Shown one piece after another: positions 8,723 through 18,400 of a stretch of 64,000 nt of DNA (positions are counted from its first letter, which is position 1; every line of letters begins with the position of its first letter). Position numbers and translations under genes: made by a program. This stretch comes from Acidimicrobiaceae bacterium (GTDB lineage: Bacteria; Actinomycetota; Acidimicrobiia; Acidimicrobiales; Aldehydirespiratoraceae), in the NCBI GenBank assembly GCA_026706815.1, contig JAPOYA010000003.1:70680-134679 (forward strand), in the 5' to 3' direction. The notes below the pieces were generated by a model. That model saw nothing but the letters and a program-made list of their open reading frames with translations, ran no database searches and was not told the DNA's origin.

Positions 8723-9897
8723 GAATATTCGAACCTATAGACAGCGCCGACCAAGACATTGCCGACGAGCTCGTCTCGGTGGTCGCGACCTGGATCGACC
8801 GTGACGTGATCCCGCGCGCGAGCGAACTCGAGCACGCCGATGAGTTCCCTCAGGAGATGTTCGACCAAATGTGCGAGTTCGGTCTCTTCGGAGCGACGAT
8901 CCCTCACGAGTACGGAGGTCTCGGGCTCGGCGCGAAGACCTACGCCCGCTTGATCGAAGAACTCAGCCGAGGTTGGATGAGCCTCTCGGGAATCCTCAAC
9001 ACCCACAAGATCGCTTCGGTCATGATCGAGCGGTACGGAACACCCGAACAGCGCGACAGACACCTTCCAAAGATGGTCGACGGCCAGTATCGGGCTGCCT
9101 TCTCCCTCTCGGAGCCGGACAGCGGCAGCGATGCGGGCGCCCTTCGCTGCAGAGCCGCCAAGGACGGCGATGAGTGGATCATCAACGGCACGAAGATGTG
9201 GGTGACGAACGGTGAGCGGGCGTCGCTGGTCATGCTGCTCGCCCGCACGCCCGACGATCGTGTGACCTGCTTCATCGTCGAGAAGGAGCCAGGCAGCGAG
9301 TTCGAGGGGATCCGCACGTCCAAGCACATCCGCAAGCTGGGCTACAAGGGTCTTGAGACAGTCGAGATGAGCTATGTCGACCAGCGTGTCCCCGACGCCA
9401 ACCTGCTCGGAGGCCCCGAGGGTATGGGCAACGGGCTCCGCTACGCCTTGTCGGCATTGGAACTGGGCCGGATCAACATTGCCGCACGCGCCGTCGGGGT
9501 CGGCCAGGCAGCTTTCGACGCAGCGATGCGATACAGCCAAGAGCGTGAGACATTCGGCAAGCCGATCTTCGAGCACCAGGCGATCGCCTTCAAGCTCGCG
9601 GAGATGGCCACGAAGCTGCAGGCCGCCCGATTGATGACCTACGACGCCGCCGAGAAATACGACTCGGGCCGGCGGATAGACCTCGAGGCGGGCATGGCGA
9701 AACTGTTCGCTTCCGAAGCAGCATTCGAGATCTGCACCGACGCGCTCCGAATCCACGGCGGCAACGGCTACACCCAGGAGTACGACGTGGAGCGCTACTT
9801 CCGGGACTCGCCGCTGATGATCATCGGCGAGGGCACCAGCGAGATCCAGAAGATGGTCATCGCCCGCAAACTCCGCGAGCGCCACGCCGTCGAGTAG
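8719..9897 (+). CDS. Acyl-CoA dehydrogenase
   Basis: 392 residues, full length for the family. The flavoprotein dehydrogenates acyl-CoA thioesters at C2-C3 in beta-oxidation or branched-chain acid catabolism. Seen: the mid-domain FAD/substrate motif AFSLSEPDSGSDAG, the linker WVTNGERA, and the C-terminal signature HGGNGYTQEYDVERYFRD with RDSPLMIIGEGTSEIQ. The glutaryl/short-chain type is possible. The GTG start is chosen because homologues begin close to this point and a GGTTGGGG sequence lies just upstream. Translation start and SD are inside the right arm of a 14-bp inverted repeat. Confidence 0.93.
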   Translation: MGIFEPIDSADQDIADELVSVVATWIDRDVIPRASELEHADEFPQEMFDQMCEFGLFGATIPHEYGGLGLGAKTYARLIEELSRGWMSLSGILNTHKIASVMIERYGTPEQRDRHLPKMVDGQYRAAFSLSEPDSGSDAGALRCRAAKDGDEWIINGTKMWVTNGERASLVMLLARTPDDRVTCFIVEKEPGSEFEGIRTSKHIRKLGYKGLETVEMSYVDQRVPDANLLGGPEGMGNGLRYALSALELGRINIAARAVGVGQAAFDAAMRYSQERETFGKPIFEHQAIAFKLAEMATKLQAARLMTYDAAEKYDSGRRIDLEAGMAKLFASEAAFEICTDALRIHGGNGYTQEYDVERYFRDSPLMIIGEGTSEIQKMVIARKLRERHAVE

Positions 9898-9967
9898 CCG
9901 CGGCGAGTTCGAGTAGCCGAGGCGCTCAGGTGACGCTGGGTGAACAGTCGATTTCCAGGGTGCTCCA

Positions 9968-11221
9968 CTAGCGCGGGCTTCTCGCTCGCGGTCGGTAGCG
10001 CTTGGGGTCGTTCTCGTTGTCGGCGGCGGCGATGCGATCGGTCACGTCGGTCAGCTCGGCGCGTGCCTCACGGTTGTAGCGCGGATTGGGCTTGACCACA
10101 TCGCCGGGCAGGGGAGGCAGCCCGAACGAGGAGTAGACGACTTTGCGGGGTCGCTCGATCGGTGGGTGCGCCCGATGCAGGGTGTCACTGCAGTGCACGG
10201 TGACATCGCCCTTGCCCGTCTCCAACATCCTTGGTTGCAGGTCGAGTTTCGGGTCACGTCCGGTGGCCATGGTGTTGGCACGATGAGACCCGGGGATCAC
10301 ACCGAGCGCGCCGCTGACCCGGTCGGCGCCCGTGACGCTGATGCCGGTGGTCATCCCGTTGCACATGTAGGAGTGGCGGCCCTGCCCGCAGTCCTTGTGC
10401 CAGGGAAGGTCCGACAGCCCCTTGACTATGCCGAGCGGCTTGACAAGACCTTCGGCGCCGCCGTTGTGCTGATGCCCGTCGCCGGTCAGTTCGGTGAGCC
10501 ACTGGTAGCGCTCATCCTCCACGATCTCTTTGAGCGCGGCTGACTTCTCCAAGAAGAAGAGGACCCGCACAGCCTGGTCGACCCCGTCCTTGTCCTCGGC
10601 CCACCAAGATTCGCCGTCGTCGGGCGTCGCCCTGGCGATCCATTCATCGATGTCGGCGCCGATCGTGTCCATCTCGTCTGGTTCGAAGATGCCCGTGAGG
10701 TGCAGGAATCCGGCCTCGCGCAGGAAGTGGGCCATTTCTTCGCGGTCATCGCCGATTTTAAAGGTCCGGTCGAGGTCCAGTTCGCCGCCGTCGAGGTCCT
10801 GGAATGTCACATCGCCGGATTCGTGGACCCTGCGCCCGTCGAGCAGGGCTCGAAACGCAGGTTCCCAGCCGATCCATTCGCTGATGTTGCCGCTGGTCAG
10901 CTTCACCCGCGAGGTCATCGCCAGGCCCATCGTCGATTGGTGGTCCTGGATAAGGTCGGACAGGGCGTCGGCGGGCATCTCCGCGGTCACGCCTGCGGGT
11001 TCGTCGCCCTCTTCGAGTACCAGCGTGCCGTTTTGCGCGCGCAGAGTGACCGCACGATCTTCGACCCGCAGGTTCACCGGCGGAAGTTGTTTGTAGGCCG
11101 CTCCGCGACCGGCGAGCGGGCCGTGTTCAGAGATCGCCTCGGGCAGCAGCGAGTCGAATACTTCGTCGCGTTCCAAGTCGCGGACGCTCTTTTGGAGCCG
11201 GGATCGGCAGTCGATCGACAT
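9968..11221 (-). CDS. Phytanoyl-CoA dioxygenase (PhyH)-like protein with N-terminal SCP2-like region
   Basis: 417 residues from the ATG at 11221, which has AAGAGG 6 nt upstream; the open frame runs further 5' but without coding character. The C-terminal half is an Fe(II)/2-oxoglutarate oxygenase: PWHKDCG gives H275-x-D277, and DTLHRAHPPIERPRK gives the distal His (about 349) and the Arg that would bind 2-oxoglutarate. The N-terminal ~150 residues (LRVEDRAVTLRAQNG..., SRVKLTSGNISEWIG) resemble an SCP2 sterol-carrier fold, suggesting a lipid substrate. The gene is monocistronic and divergent from the small gene at 11353. Confidence 0.75.
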   Translation of the reverse strand: MSIDCRSRLQKSVRDLERDEVFDSLLPEAISEHGPLAGRGAAYKQLPPVNLRVEDRAVTLRAQNGTLVLEEGDEPAGVTAEMPADALSDLIQDHQSTMGLAMTSRVKLTSGNISEWIGWEPAFRALLDGRRVHESGDVTFQDLDGGELDLDRTFKIGDDREEMAHFLREAGFLHLTGIFEPDEMDTIGADIDEWIARATPDDGESWWAEDKDGVDQAVRVLFFLEKSAALKEIVEDERYQWLTELTGDGHQHNGGAEGLVKPLGIVKGLSDLPWHKDCGQGRHSYMCNGMTTGISVTGADRVSGALGVIPGSHRANTMATGRDPKLDLQPRMLETGKGDVTVHCSDTLHRAHPPIERPRKVVYSSFGLPPLPGDVVKPNPRYNREARAELTDVTDRIAAADNENDPKRYRPRARSPR

Positions 11222-11352
11222 GTGAACCTCTTGTGGCGTTTCCGGTGGTTCGGATTGACAGTTGAGAATAACCGTTGAGCCTGCCGGCACGAAATCTCGA
11301 CGTCTCCGCGAGTTGTCCGTTGAGGAGGCATCGCGTCGTGACATAATGCGAT

Positions 11353-11625
11353 ATGGCTCCCGACCCCGTGCTGGACCGGCTCGAAGCGGCATTCTCGAAG
11401 CAGCGGGCACGGTTGTTGGAGACACACGCCGGTCGTTGGGCGTTGTTCGTACAGCCTCGCGACAGGCGCCGCAAACCCGAGTTCGTCGGCTGCTTCGACG
11501 ATGAACATCAAGCATGCGAGGTTGGCTACCGCAGCACCATCGGTAGACGGTTCCTGATCAAAGAAGTACTGGAGAAAGATCGGGTTGTCAGCGTTCCATT
11601 GGCGGTACCGGCCGATCACCTCTGA
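11353..11625 (+). CDS. Small hypothetical protein upstream of a retropepsin-like protein
   Basis: 90 residues, basic and soluble, beginning APDPVLDRLEAAFSKQRARLL and ending in a beta-like stretch (RFLIKEVLEKDRVVSVPL). No catalytic motif recognised. The next gene begins inside its 3' end in another frame, which argues for coupled expression and a joint function with the aspartic-protease-like product. Confidence 0.6.
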   Translation: MAPDPVLDRLEAAFSKQRARLLETHAGRWALFVQPRDRRRKPEFVGCFDDEHQACEVGYRSTIGRRFLIKEVLEKDRVVSVPLAVPADHL

Positions 11626-12100
11626 GCGGGGCGACTATTCACGCATCACTGGCCCAATCAGCAGCAGCGGCCCGATTGTCGATGTTGAAATCCGCCTGCA
11701 CCCGTTTGAAGTGGAGCGCTGCCGTCTAGAGGGGCGCATCGTACCGCTGCCCTTTAGAACACGAGCCATCATCGACACCGCTGCCGCAAGGACTTGTGTG
11801 CGGGCCGCAACAGTGGCGGGACTGCTCGAACCAGTGGCGCAAGCCAATGTGTCAACACCATCGGGCCCGGTAAAGAGTGCTGTTTACCATCTCATGTTGC
11901 AACTTGGCTCGCAGCTGGACCGTCCATCCGATCCGATCGCGATCCTGGCCCACACCGTGCCGGAGGTCCTAGGCGGGGAAGTGCTGATCGGTCTCGACGT
12001 CTTGCGACAAGGCAAGTTGGTCCTCTACGGCCCTGAGAACCGCTACGAACTCATTCTTCCTCGAACCGCGGAACCAACGCCCAGAACACCGAACTCCTAG
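11585..12100 (+). CDS. Retropepsin-like aspartic protease
   Basis: 171 residues if the TTG at 11585 is used; no better in-frame start precedes the conserved part. AIIDTAAARTCVR carries the D-T-A triad of single-domain retroviral-type aspartic proteases, and LGGEVLIGLDVLRQG corresponds to the later hydrophobic-Gly segment before the flap. Such proteins act as homodimers. The usual triad is DTG or DSG; DTA is a known but less common variant. It overlaps the preceding small gene by 41 bp. Substrate unknown, but the small partner is the obvious first candidate. Confidence 0.6.
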   Translation: MSAFHWRYRPITSERGDYSRITGPISSSGPIVDVEIRLHPFEVERCRLEGRIVPLPFRTRAIIDTAAARTCVRAATVAGLLEPVAQANVSTPSGPVKSAVYHLMLQLGSQLDRPSDPIAILAHTVPEVLGGEVLIGLDVLRQGKLVLYGPENRYELILPRTAEPTPRTPNS

Positions 12101-12112
12101 ATTGCAGCCGGT

Positions 12113-12460
12113 TCAGTCTGTGACCTGATCGCGGACTCGGTCCTCATCCGGCTCCTCAGCTGAGTCTTCGCCGTCTTCGCTTGGGTCTTCGTCTTCGGGG
12201 CCGGGGTCGAGGGCGGCTCGTTCAGCCCGCAGAGACCGACGGCGGGCGATTGCACGAACAGGCGCCATGACGAACCGCGCTGCGCCGATCACGATCAGGG
12301 CGACTCCGGCCAACACGACCAAGTCGATGTCGGCCAACGACTCACCGGCCAGAACAATGACTCCGGCCGCTCCGAATATCAGCGCTGCCACCAGCGAGAC
12401 GAGGTCGGCCGACGACTTCTTGCTCTGTGGCTGAGTATGTGCGCTCATGTCTTCGCTCAT
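12113..12460 (-). CDS. Small membrane protein with acidic tail
   Basis: 115 residues: a short polar N terminus, two hydrophobic segments (about 20-40 and 45-65), then an Arg-rich stretch and a strongly acidic tail. No family recognised. It starts 6 bp after the PspC/LiaF-like gene stop on the same strand and is therefore in its operon; a role in the same envelope-stress response is an inference from position. Confidence 0.65.
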   Translation of the reverse strand: MSEDMSAHTQPQSKKSSADLVSLVAALIFGAAGVIVLAGESLADIDLVVLAGVALIVIGAARFVMAPVRAIARRRSLRAERAALDPGPEDEDPSEDGEDSAEEPDEDRVRDQVTD

Positions 12461-12466
12461 GCTTCC

Positions 12467-14089
12467 TCAGTTCAGTGTTGGGAAACGCACCACTCGAACT
12501 TCCCCGATCCCGACATCAATGTTGAATTCGAGTTCGTGGACACCGTTCGTGACATGTTCCACTTCTAGATTCACGCCCTCCTCGATCAGGTCGTAGTCGA
12601 CGAAACCACTGAAACCGCTGCGGGGGCCCGAGTTGCGAATGTTGCCACAGAGGACCCTCTCCCTGCGAAAGTCTGGGATCTCCTCGTCGACCCTGTAGGC
12701 ATACTGCGCATCGACGCAATACAGATGCCCATCTTCGATTTTCGGCGTCATCACGTGTCTGACGGTCACGTATTCGCCACCGCGCAGAGCGCCTGCAGCA
12801 ATATTGGCGTTGGTTCTAACGCGCAGATCGGCGGGCACCCTCAAGGTCAGGTCACCAACCGTGAGACCGATGTTGTAGCGACCGACGGCTGAACGCAGCG
12901 AATCTCGGTCGAGGTGCCTCAAATCCACGACGAGATCGCCGATCCCATGGTTGATGTGGCGATCTAGCGGCCTGATGTCGTCGGGCACAATCTCAACATC
13001 GCCGTACCCCGACCACCACGAGACGTTGGTGTCGGAAAGGACCACCAGCGGCGCTAGCAGCACCACGCCGAGGAGGATCAGCGCCCAGTTTCTGCCCACG
13101 AAGACCGACAACAACAGACCCGCAGCAACGATCAGCAACGCGACGGCGAAGAACTCGCCGAGCAGCACCCGTTCGACGTCAAGCCGGTCCAACAGGATCG
13201 CGCCGCCGGTCAACACCAGCAGAGCGGCAATTGTAAGGATGGTGACCGTGGATCGACCACGACGTTGCGCGCGTCGTCGGGCTCTGCGGTCTCGCCAGGA
13301 TTCCTTGGGCTCGGTCGGTTCGTCTGGCAAGGCTGCCCCCGGCCACTCCGAACCAGCCGCCGAGGGAGGAGGCGGCACCGGATTTGGAGTCGGTGCCGCA
13401 AGCGGCTCGGCCGGAGTGTCCAGGGGGGGCGCCGGCCGGCGGGGCCAGAAGACCAGCCCGACACCGGCGACAATCAAAGCAAGCGCCAGATACGGCGCTG
13501 TGCTCGACACTTTCGTGAACAGTGCGAACACGTTGCGACTCAAGATCGCGGTGACGAACAGGCCTGCAACGATCAACACGATGCCTGCAAGGTTGCGGAA
13601 CCGGCGACGGGCGCCGCTTCGCAGGGCATTGGCGAGGATGCTGCCCGAGTCGCCGAGCGGCACGATCAGCCAACACACGAGATACAGCGCCAGTCCGACC
13701 CCGCCGAAAAAGGTGAGGACGATGAATCCGATGCGGACGATCACCGGGTCTATTCCGAAGTATTCACCGAGTCCGCCGGAGACGCCGGCGACCAACCGGT
13801 CGTCCTCACTGCGGCGCAGGGCAGGCCAACGGAACTCGCGCTTTCCTTTGGCGCGCTTTCCTTTGGCACGTTCCTCGGTGGACTCTGCGGATTCCGCGTC
13901 TGCGGGATCGGAGGACTCAGACTCTGTTTCGTCGGACCCCGCTTCGTCGGATTCCGTGTCCTCGGCCTGGTCTGCAACTTCAGAGTCGGTCGCCTCGGCG
14001 CCTTCGGCCTCCAGATCGGAAGCCTCAGCACCAGCGTCGCCCTCTTCGGCAGACGTCTCCTCTGAATCGGCGAGAGGGTCTTTGGCCAT
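12467..14089 (-). CDS. PspC-domain membrane protein with LiaF-like C-terminal domain
   Basis: 540 residues. An acidic, Ser/Glu-rich N-terminal ~90 residues precede a PspC domain (SEDDRLVAGVSGGLGEYFG, then a hydrophobic pair ending VCWLIVPLGDSG). Further membrane segments follow in the middle, a basic Arg-rich loop lies near 275, and the last ~170 residues form a beta-rich domain (IGDLVVDLRHL, GDLTLRVPADLRV, GIGEVRVVRF) like the LiaF/DUF2154 cell-wall stress domain. LiaF-like proteins regulate two-component systems that sense cell-wall damage. It is divergent from a PspC-histidine kinase, the expected partner. Confidence 0.85.
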   Translation of the reverse strand: MAKDPLADSEETSAEEGDAGAEASDLEAEGAEATDSEVADQAEDTESDEAGSDETESESSDPADAESAESTEERAKGKRAKGKREFRWPALRRSEDDRLVAGVSGGLGEYFGIDPVIVRIGFIVLTFFGGVGLALYLVCWLIVPLGDSGSILANALRSGARRRFRNLAGIVLIVAGLFVTAILSRNVFALFTKVSSTAPYLALALIVAGVGLVFWPRRPAPPLDTPAEPLAAPTPNPVPPPPSAAGSEWPGAALPDEPTEPKESWRDRRARRRAQRRGRSTVTILTIAALLVLTGGAILLDRLDVERVLLGEFFAVALLIVAAGLLLSVFVGRNWALILLGVVLLAPLVVLSDTNVSWWSGYGDVEIVPDDIRPLDRHINHGIGDLVVDLRHLDRDSLRSAVGRYNIGLTVGDLTLRVPADLRVRTNANIAAGALRGGEYVTVRHVMTPKIEDGHLYCVDAQYAYRVDEEIPDFRRERVLCGNIRNSGPRSGFSGFVDYDLIEEGVNLEVEHVTNGVHELEFNIDVGIGEVRVVRFPTLN

Positions 14090-14218
14090 GCGTCCATTAT
14101 GAACCCGACTCTCGCGGGCACAAATAGGGGATGACCCTGAAATTTCCCTGAGTCAAGAGTTGAAAATAGGGGTTGTCCCTCATGTGTTCGGCGGGTTCAT
14201 CGTGTCATCATCAAGATC
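14090..14218. promoter_or_regulatory. Divergent promoter region with two 17-bp operator-like sites
   Basis: AAATAGGGGATGACCCT (14122-14138) and AAATAGGGGTTGTCCCT (14164-14180) differ at two positions, point the same way and start 42 bp apart, close to four helical turns. Each contains an inverted AGGG-N5-CCCT. They lie between the divergent PspC/LiaF-like gene and the PspC-histidine kinase, so they are good candidates for the binding sites of a response regulator dimer that controls both. Confidence 0.65.
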
Positions 14219-15388
14219 ATGAACGGGCGTTTCTCAGCGCTGCCGCAACGGTCTGGCCGAGAGCGGATAATCGCGGGCGTATGCGGCGGGATCAGCGCTC
14301 GACTCGGCGTCGACGTCACGATCGTGAGAGTGGCTTTCGTCGCCCTCACTCTGGCGTGGGTGGGCCTGCCGATCTATTTGCTCGCGTGGCTGTTGTTCCC
14401 ACGGGCCGACGCTGAGGGCACTGTCGGCACTGCTGCGACGGCGGCGGTGCCGGCGTCCACCGTCCGCAGACGTGCCTTGGGACTGGCCTTGACGGCGTTG
14501 GGAACGGTACTGCTGGCACGTCACCTCCGGCTCACCTTGCCCGACGTGTTCATATTTCCCGCACTGTGCGTTGCCTTCGGAGTGGGCGTGGTGGTTTGGA
14601 GGGTTCAGCCAGTTGCCTCTGTCGGCAGGGCCTTCGCCTTTCGAATGGCCGGCGGCACGATTCTGGTCGCGTTCGGAATCGGGGTGTTGGCAGCGGCCAA
14701 CGTTTCGCTGGGGGTCGTGCTCGACGGGCTGCTCTCCACGGTACTGGTAGTCGGCGGGTTGGCGTTGATCCTCGGGCCCTGGGTGGCGGTGCTGCTGCGC
14801 GACCGACGCGCTGAGCGACAGCAGCGGATCCGTGCCGACGAGCGAGCCGAGGTCGCAGCGCATCTGCACGATTCGGTCCTGCAGACCCTGGCTCTGGTGC
14901 AGCGCTCAGACGACCCTGCCCACATGTCGGCTCTGGCACGGCGTCAAGAACGCGAGTTGCGGAACTGGCTGTACGGAGAGAGGCACGGCCCACAGCAAGC
15001 CACGGCCACGCTGAAGGTTGCCGTGGAGCACCTCGCCGGCGTGGTCGAGGATCGTCACGGGACGATGATCGACGTGGTGGTCGTGGGCGACGCCGAACTC
15101 GACGCGGCGATGGAATCCCTAGTGGCGGCGACAGGCGAGGCCATGACCAATGCCGCGAGGTGGTCGGGCCGATCCGATATCGGCGTCTATGTGGAGGCGA
15201 CCGGGAGCCAGGTGGAGGTGTTTGTCCGTGACCGCGGCGTCGGCTTCGACCCCGAAGCCGTCGGGGAGGAGCACCATGGCATTCGCGACTCGATCAAAGG
15301 TCGATTGCAACGAGTGGGTGGCGACTCAGAGATCATCAGCTCGGCCGGCAAGGGCACCGAGGTCCGCCTCTGCGTGACTCGCGGCTGA
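14219..15388 (+). CDS. PspC-domain sensor histidine kinase (HisKA_3 type)
   Basis: 389 residues. The N-terminal PspC domain (SGRERIIAGVCGGISARLG, then LPIYLLAWLLFP) is followed by several membrane helices to about 193, then the HisKA_3 dimerisation helix with AHLHDSVLQTLALV, the phospho-acceptor being His217, and a C-terminal HATPase (GEAMTNAARWSG; DRGVGFDPE; KGTEVRLCV). This is the usual sensor of actinobacterial cell-envelope stress systems that work with a LuxR-type regulator. No regulator gene follows directly; the next gene on the right is the defence island. The nearest LuxR-type regulator is at 41327. Confidence 0.9.
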   Translation: MNGRFSALPQRSGRERIIAGVCGGISARLGVDVTIVRVAFVALTLAWVGLPIYLLAWLLFPRADAEGTVGTAATAAVPASTVRRRALGLALTALGTVLLARHLRLTLPDVFIFPALCVAFGVGVVVWRVQPVASVGRAFAFRMAGGTILVAFGIGVLAAANVSLGVVLDGLLSTVLVVGGLALILGPWVAVLLRDRRAERQQRIRADERAEVAAHLHDSVLQTLALVQRSDDPAHMSALARRQERELRNWLYGERHGPQQATATLKVAVEHLAGVVEDRHGTMIDVVVVGDAELDAAMESLVAATGEAMTNAARWSGRSDIGVYVEATGSQVEVFVRDRGVGFDPEAVGEEHHGIRDSIKGRLQRVGGDSEIISSAGKGTEVRLCVTRG

Positions 15389-15441
15389 CTCCTTGGGGCT
15401 AAACCCTCAGATCGCGTAACCGGACTCTATTCCCGACTCGG

Positions 15442-18400
15442 CTATTCGAATTCTGAGGATCGGGAGCCTAGGTTGGCGGCGTTCTCGGAGACTGTGCGGC
15501 GGGTGGCTTCGTCGAAACCGTCCTGGTTCTTGGCCCGGACCTCCAGTGTCAGTTCGACGCCTGGGCCCAGTCTGGCGGTCACGTGCTCTGCTATCTCGCC
15601 GAGTTGTCTGATGCAGCGAACCGGGTCCAACTGGAACTCGGCGTAGAACTCGGTCGGTTCGGCGGTTTCGGCGGTGGCTTGGGCCGTTGGACCCGAGGGT
15701 TCTCGCCCGCCCGGGGCGCCGCCGCTTGGCGCTTCTCCTCCTCTCTCTTCCGCGCCGCCTGGAACGGGTCCGGGTTCGGGAGGCAGGGGCACGCTGTCTG
15801 GTCGGATCAGCAGGCCGCTGGGTGTCGGGGTCACGTGCTGGGCGGTGCGGACGCCGAGCCAGCGCTCGCCGTCGTGGGCGTCGGCATAGGCGAAGGTCTC
15901 CTGTTCCCAGTCGAAGGACGCCACGCCGCCTGAGAGTGCCTCGGCCAACACCTCGAGTGATCCCAACCTCGGCATGTGGCAGAAGCGTGCGTACGTGGCC
16001 CAGAGCCGGCCCACCGCCAAGTCCCCGCGGTCGGACCATAATTCACTGCGGTCGATGTCCATCCGCACTCGCACACCGCTGTAGGTGGAGATCAGCTTCT
16101 CCTCACTGTGCAGTTTGCGACCGGCGCGGACCGCTATTGAGTCTTCGCCCGCGGCGCGGCTCGTCTGCCACACGATCTCAGACGTCCCCGGTTCCTGGTG
16201 CGGCGTCAGCACCAATTTGAAGGTCTCGTTGATGAGTGACTCAACCCGCTTGTCGGAGTCGTCGCGCTTGGTCTGCGCCTGGCGAAGCTGATGTGCAGTG
16301 AGTTGCAGATCGTCGCTGCTGACGACGATGGAGCGCCAGGCCAGAAGAGCTCGGGCCGCGTCTCTCAGTTCACCGACGCGGTTGGCGTCCGCTGCGACGA
16401 ACACCAACAGGTTGCGGTTCAGCCGCGGCCCCGCGTCGCGCTGGGCGAGTATCTTCTCCGCCGACTTGATGGCTGCAGAGTTGTCGTCGCCCGTCGAATG
16501 CGCAACGGAAGGCGCAAGCACCACGAGCCGCACGCCGTCGTCGTTGTCGGGCACGTCGCCGGGGCCCTCCGCGAACACTTGCACGGCGTGGAAGTCTCCA
16601 CGGTCACGCTGGTTGGCCACCATCGGCCGTACCAGATCATCTGCGTCTCGGTCGTCGTAGTTGGAGGCCCGGTCCTCGGCGATGCGAGTGACGTTGGGCA
16701 CCAGCGAGTACCAGTACTGCGATCTGTCCACATACAGGTGCGTGGCCCGGTCCGACAGGCGTCGCAATGCGTCGGAGAACTGGCCGAGGGGCTCACCGGG
16801 TTGGGCACACCCGAGCACGACTGACTTGACGTCCACTCCCCGTTTGCCGTCGGGACGCGGCGCGGAGCTCATGTACACGGTGCGGGCTGCCCGACGGGTC
16901 GCTGCGAAACGTCCGAAGTGGGGGAACTCAGTGTCGATATGCAACGGCAGGGCGTTCTCGCCGTCGACGTCGGACTTGATCACCGGGTCCCAGCCCTCGT
17001 CGAGGTACTTCTTCATCTCGCTCACCAAGGGTCCGGAGTCCATCGGCAGGCTTGCCGGCATGATCAGCAGCGATCGGTCGTCGCGTTTCCACAGCTGTGA
17101 TATCACCAGCGCCATCAGCCGGAGCACGCCACGCGTGCGCTGGAACTTGTCGAGCGCCGACCAGTCGCCGAACAGTCGATCGAACAGCTCCGGATGGATC
17201 GGGTAGGAGAGTTCCATGCGGCGCCGGTATTCGCCCTCTCCCACTCTCGGCGGGAACTCTTTGGAGTGGCTGCGGTACATCTCGCTGAACGCCCGGATCA
17301 CGCCGTCTCGTACCTTTGCCTGTTCGGCGGTCACGGGGTCGAACAAGCGTCGGCGCACGATCTCGAAGGATTCGTCGGGCGATGCCGGCTGCCATTGCGC
17401 AGCCTTGCGGGCAACAACGTTCTTCAGCCTTTCCAGCGCCGTGCGGCCCCTGGGCCCGCCGGTCTCGATGTCTGACGCGGGGATGGCGACGAGCACGACC
17501 ACATCGGGCACAGCCGCGGCCGCCTCGGTCAGCGCTTGCGCGAACGTGAACTGGGTGTCGAAGTCTCCCCCCGCCAGTCGCTTGGCGTTCTCATCGGAGC
17601 TGTCGTTGAGTTGGCGGGCGTAGGCGACCCATTCGTCGATCAGCACAACAGCGGGGCCGAACTGTTGGAACAGCGTGCGCAGCGCGGCGCCGGGATTGGT
17701 GGCAGCCTCATCGTCGGCGCGTACCAATTCGTAAGCCTCTCGCCCTCCGAGCTGGTACGCGAGGTGACCCCAGAGGGTGTGCAGACTCACCTGAGACTCC
17801 ACCTCTTCGGGTTTTGACGGCGAGATCATCTGGCCGACGAGCACCGCCCGATTGACGTCCGACGGAAGCGAAACTCCTTCGGCTGCCAGCACGTCGCCAA
17901 CGCCGGGCAGTGCTGAGGCGGGTTCACCTGAGGCTAGGTGGTACAGGGCGATCATGGAGTGGGTCTTGCCGCCGCCGAAGTTGGTCTGGAGCTCGATCAC
18001 CGGGTCGCCGCCTTCGCCCGAGAGTCGGCGCGCCGCTCCCGCGAGCATCTCGTGCAGGCCTTGGGTGATGTAGGTGCGGGCGAAGAAAGCTTGGGGGTCT
18101 TGGTATTCCGATTCGGCGTTGCCGCTGAGCACTTCGAAGAGGTCGGCTGCGAATTCGGCCTGGTCGAAGCGGCCGGATGCGACATCGGCGTGGGGTGTGA
18201 TGATCTCGCGCCACGGCGTCAGTCCCGCTTCGGGCCGGCCCTCGGCTGGTTTCGCTGCTGTGCGACGGCGTTCGGAACGGGACTGCTCGTCGACCATCTG
18301 GCGCATGAGGTCCTGCCGCAGGCTGCGTATCTGTTGACGCTCGGTTGCGTTGCCGAAGGACTCGAGCACCCGTTCCATGGAGTCGAGCGCCCGCACCGTG

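Noticed and set aside
8488..9885. A 465-codon open frame on the minus strand
   Set aside because: Antisense to the acyl-CoA dehydrogenase and the end of the nucleotidase gene; no recognisable motif.
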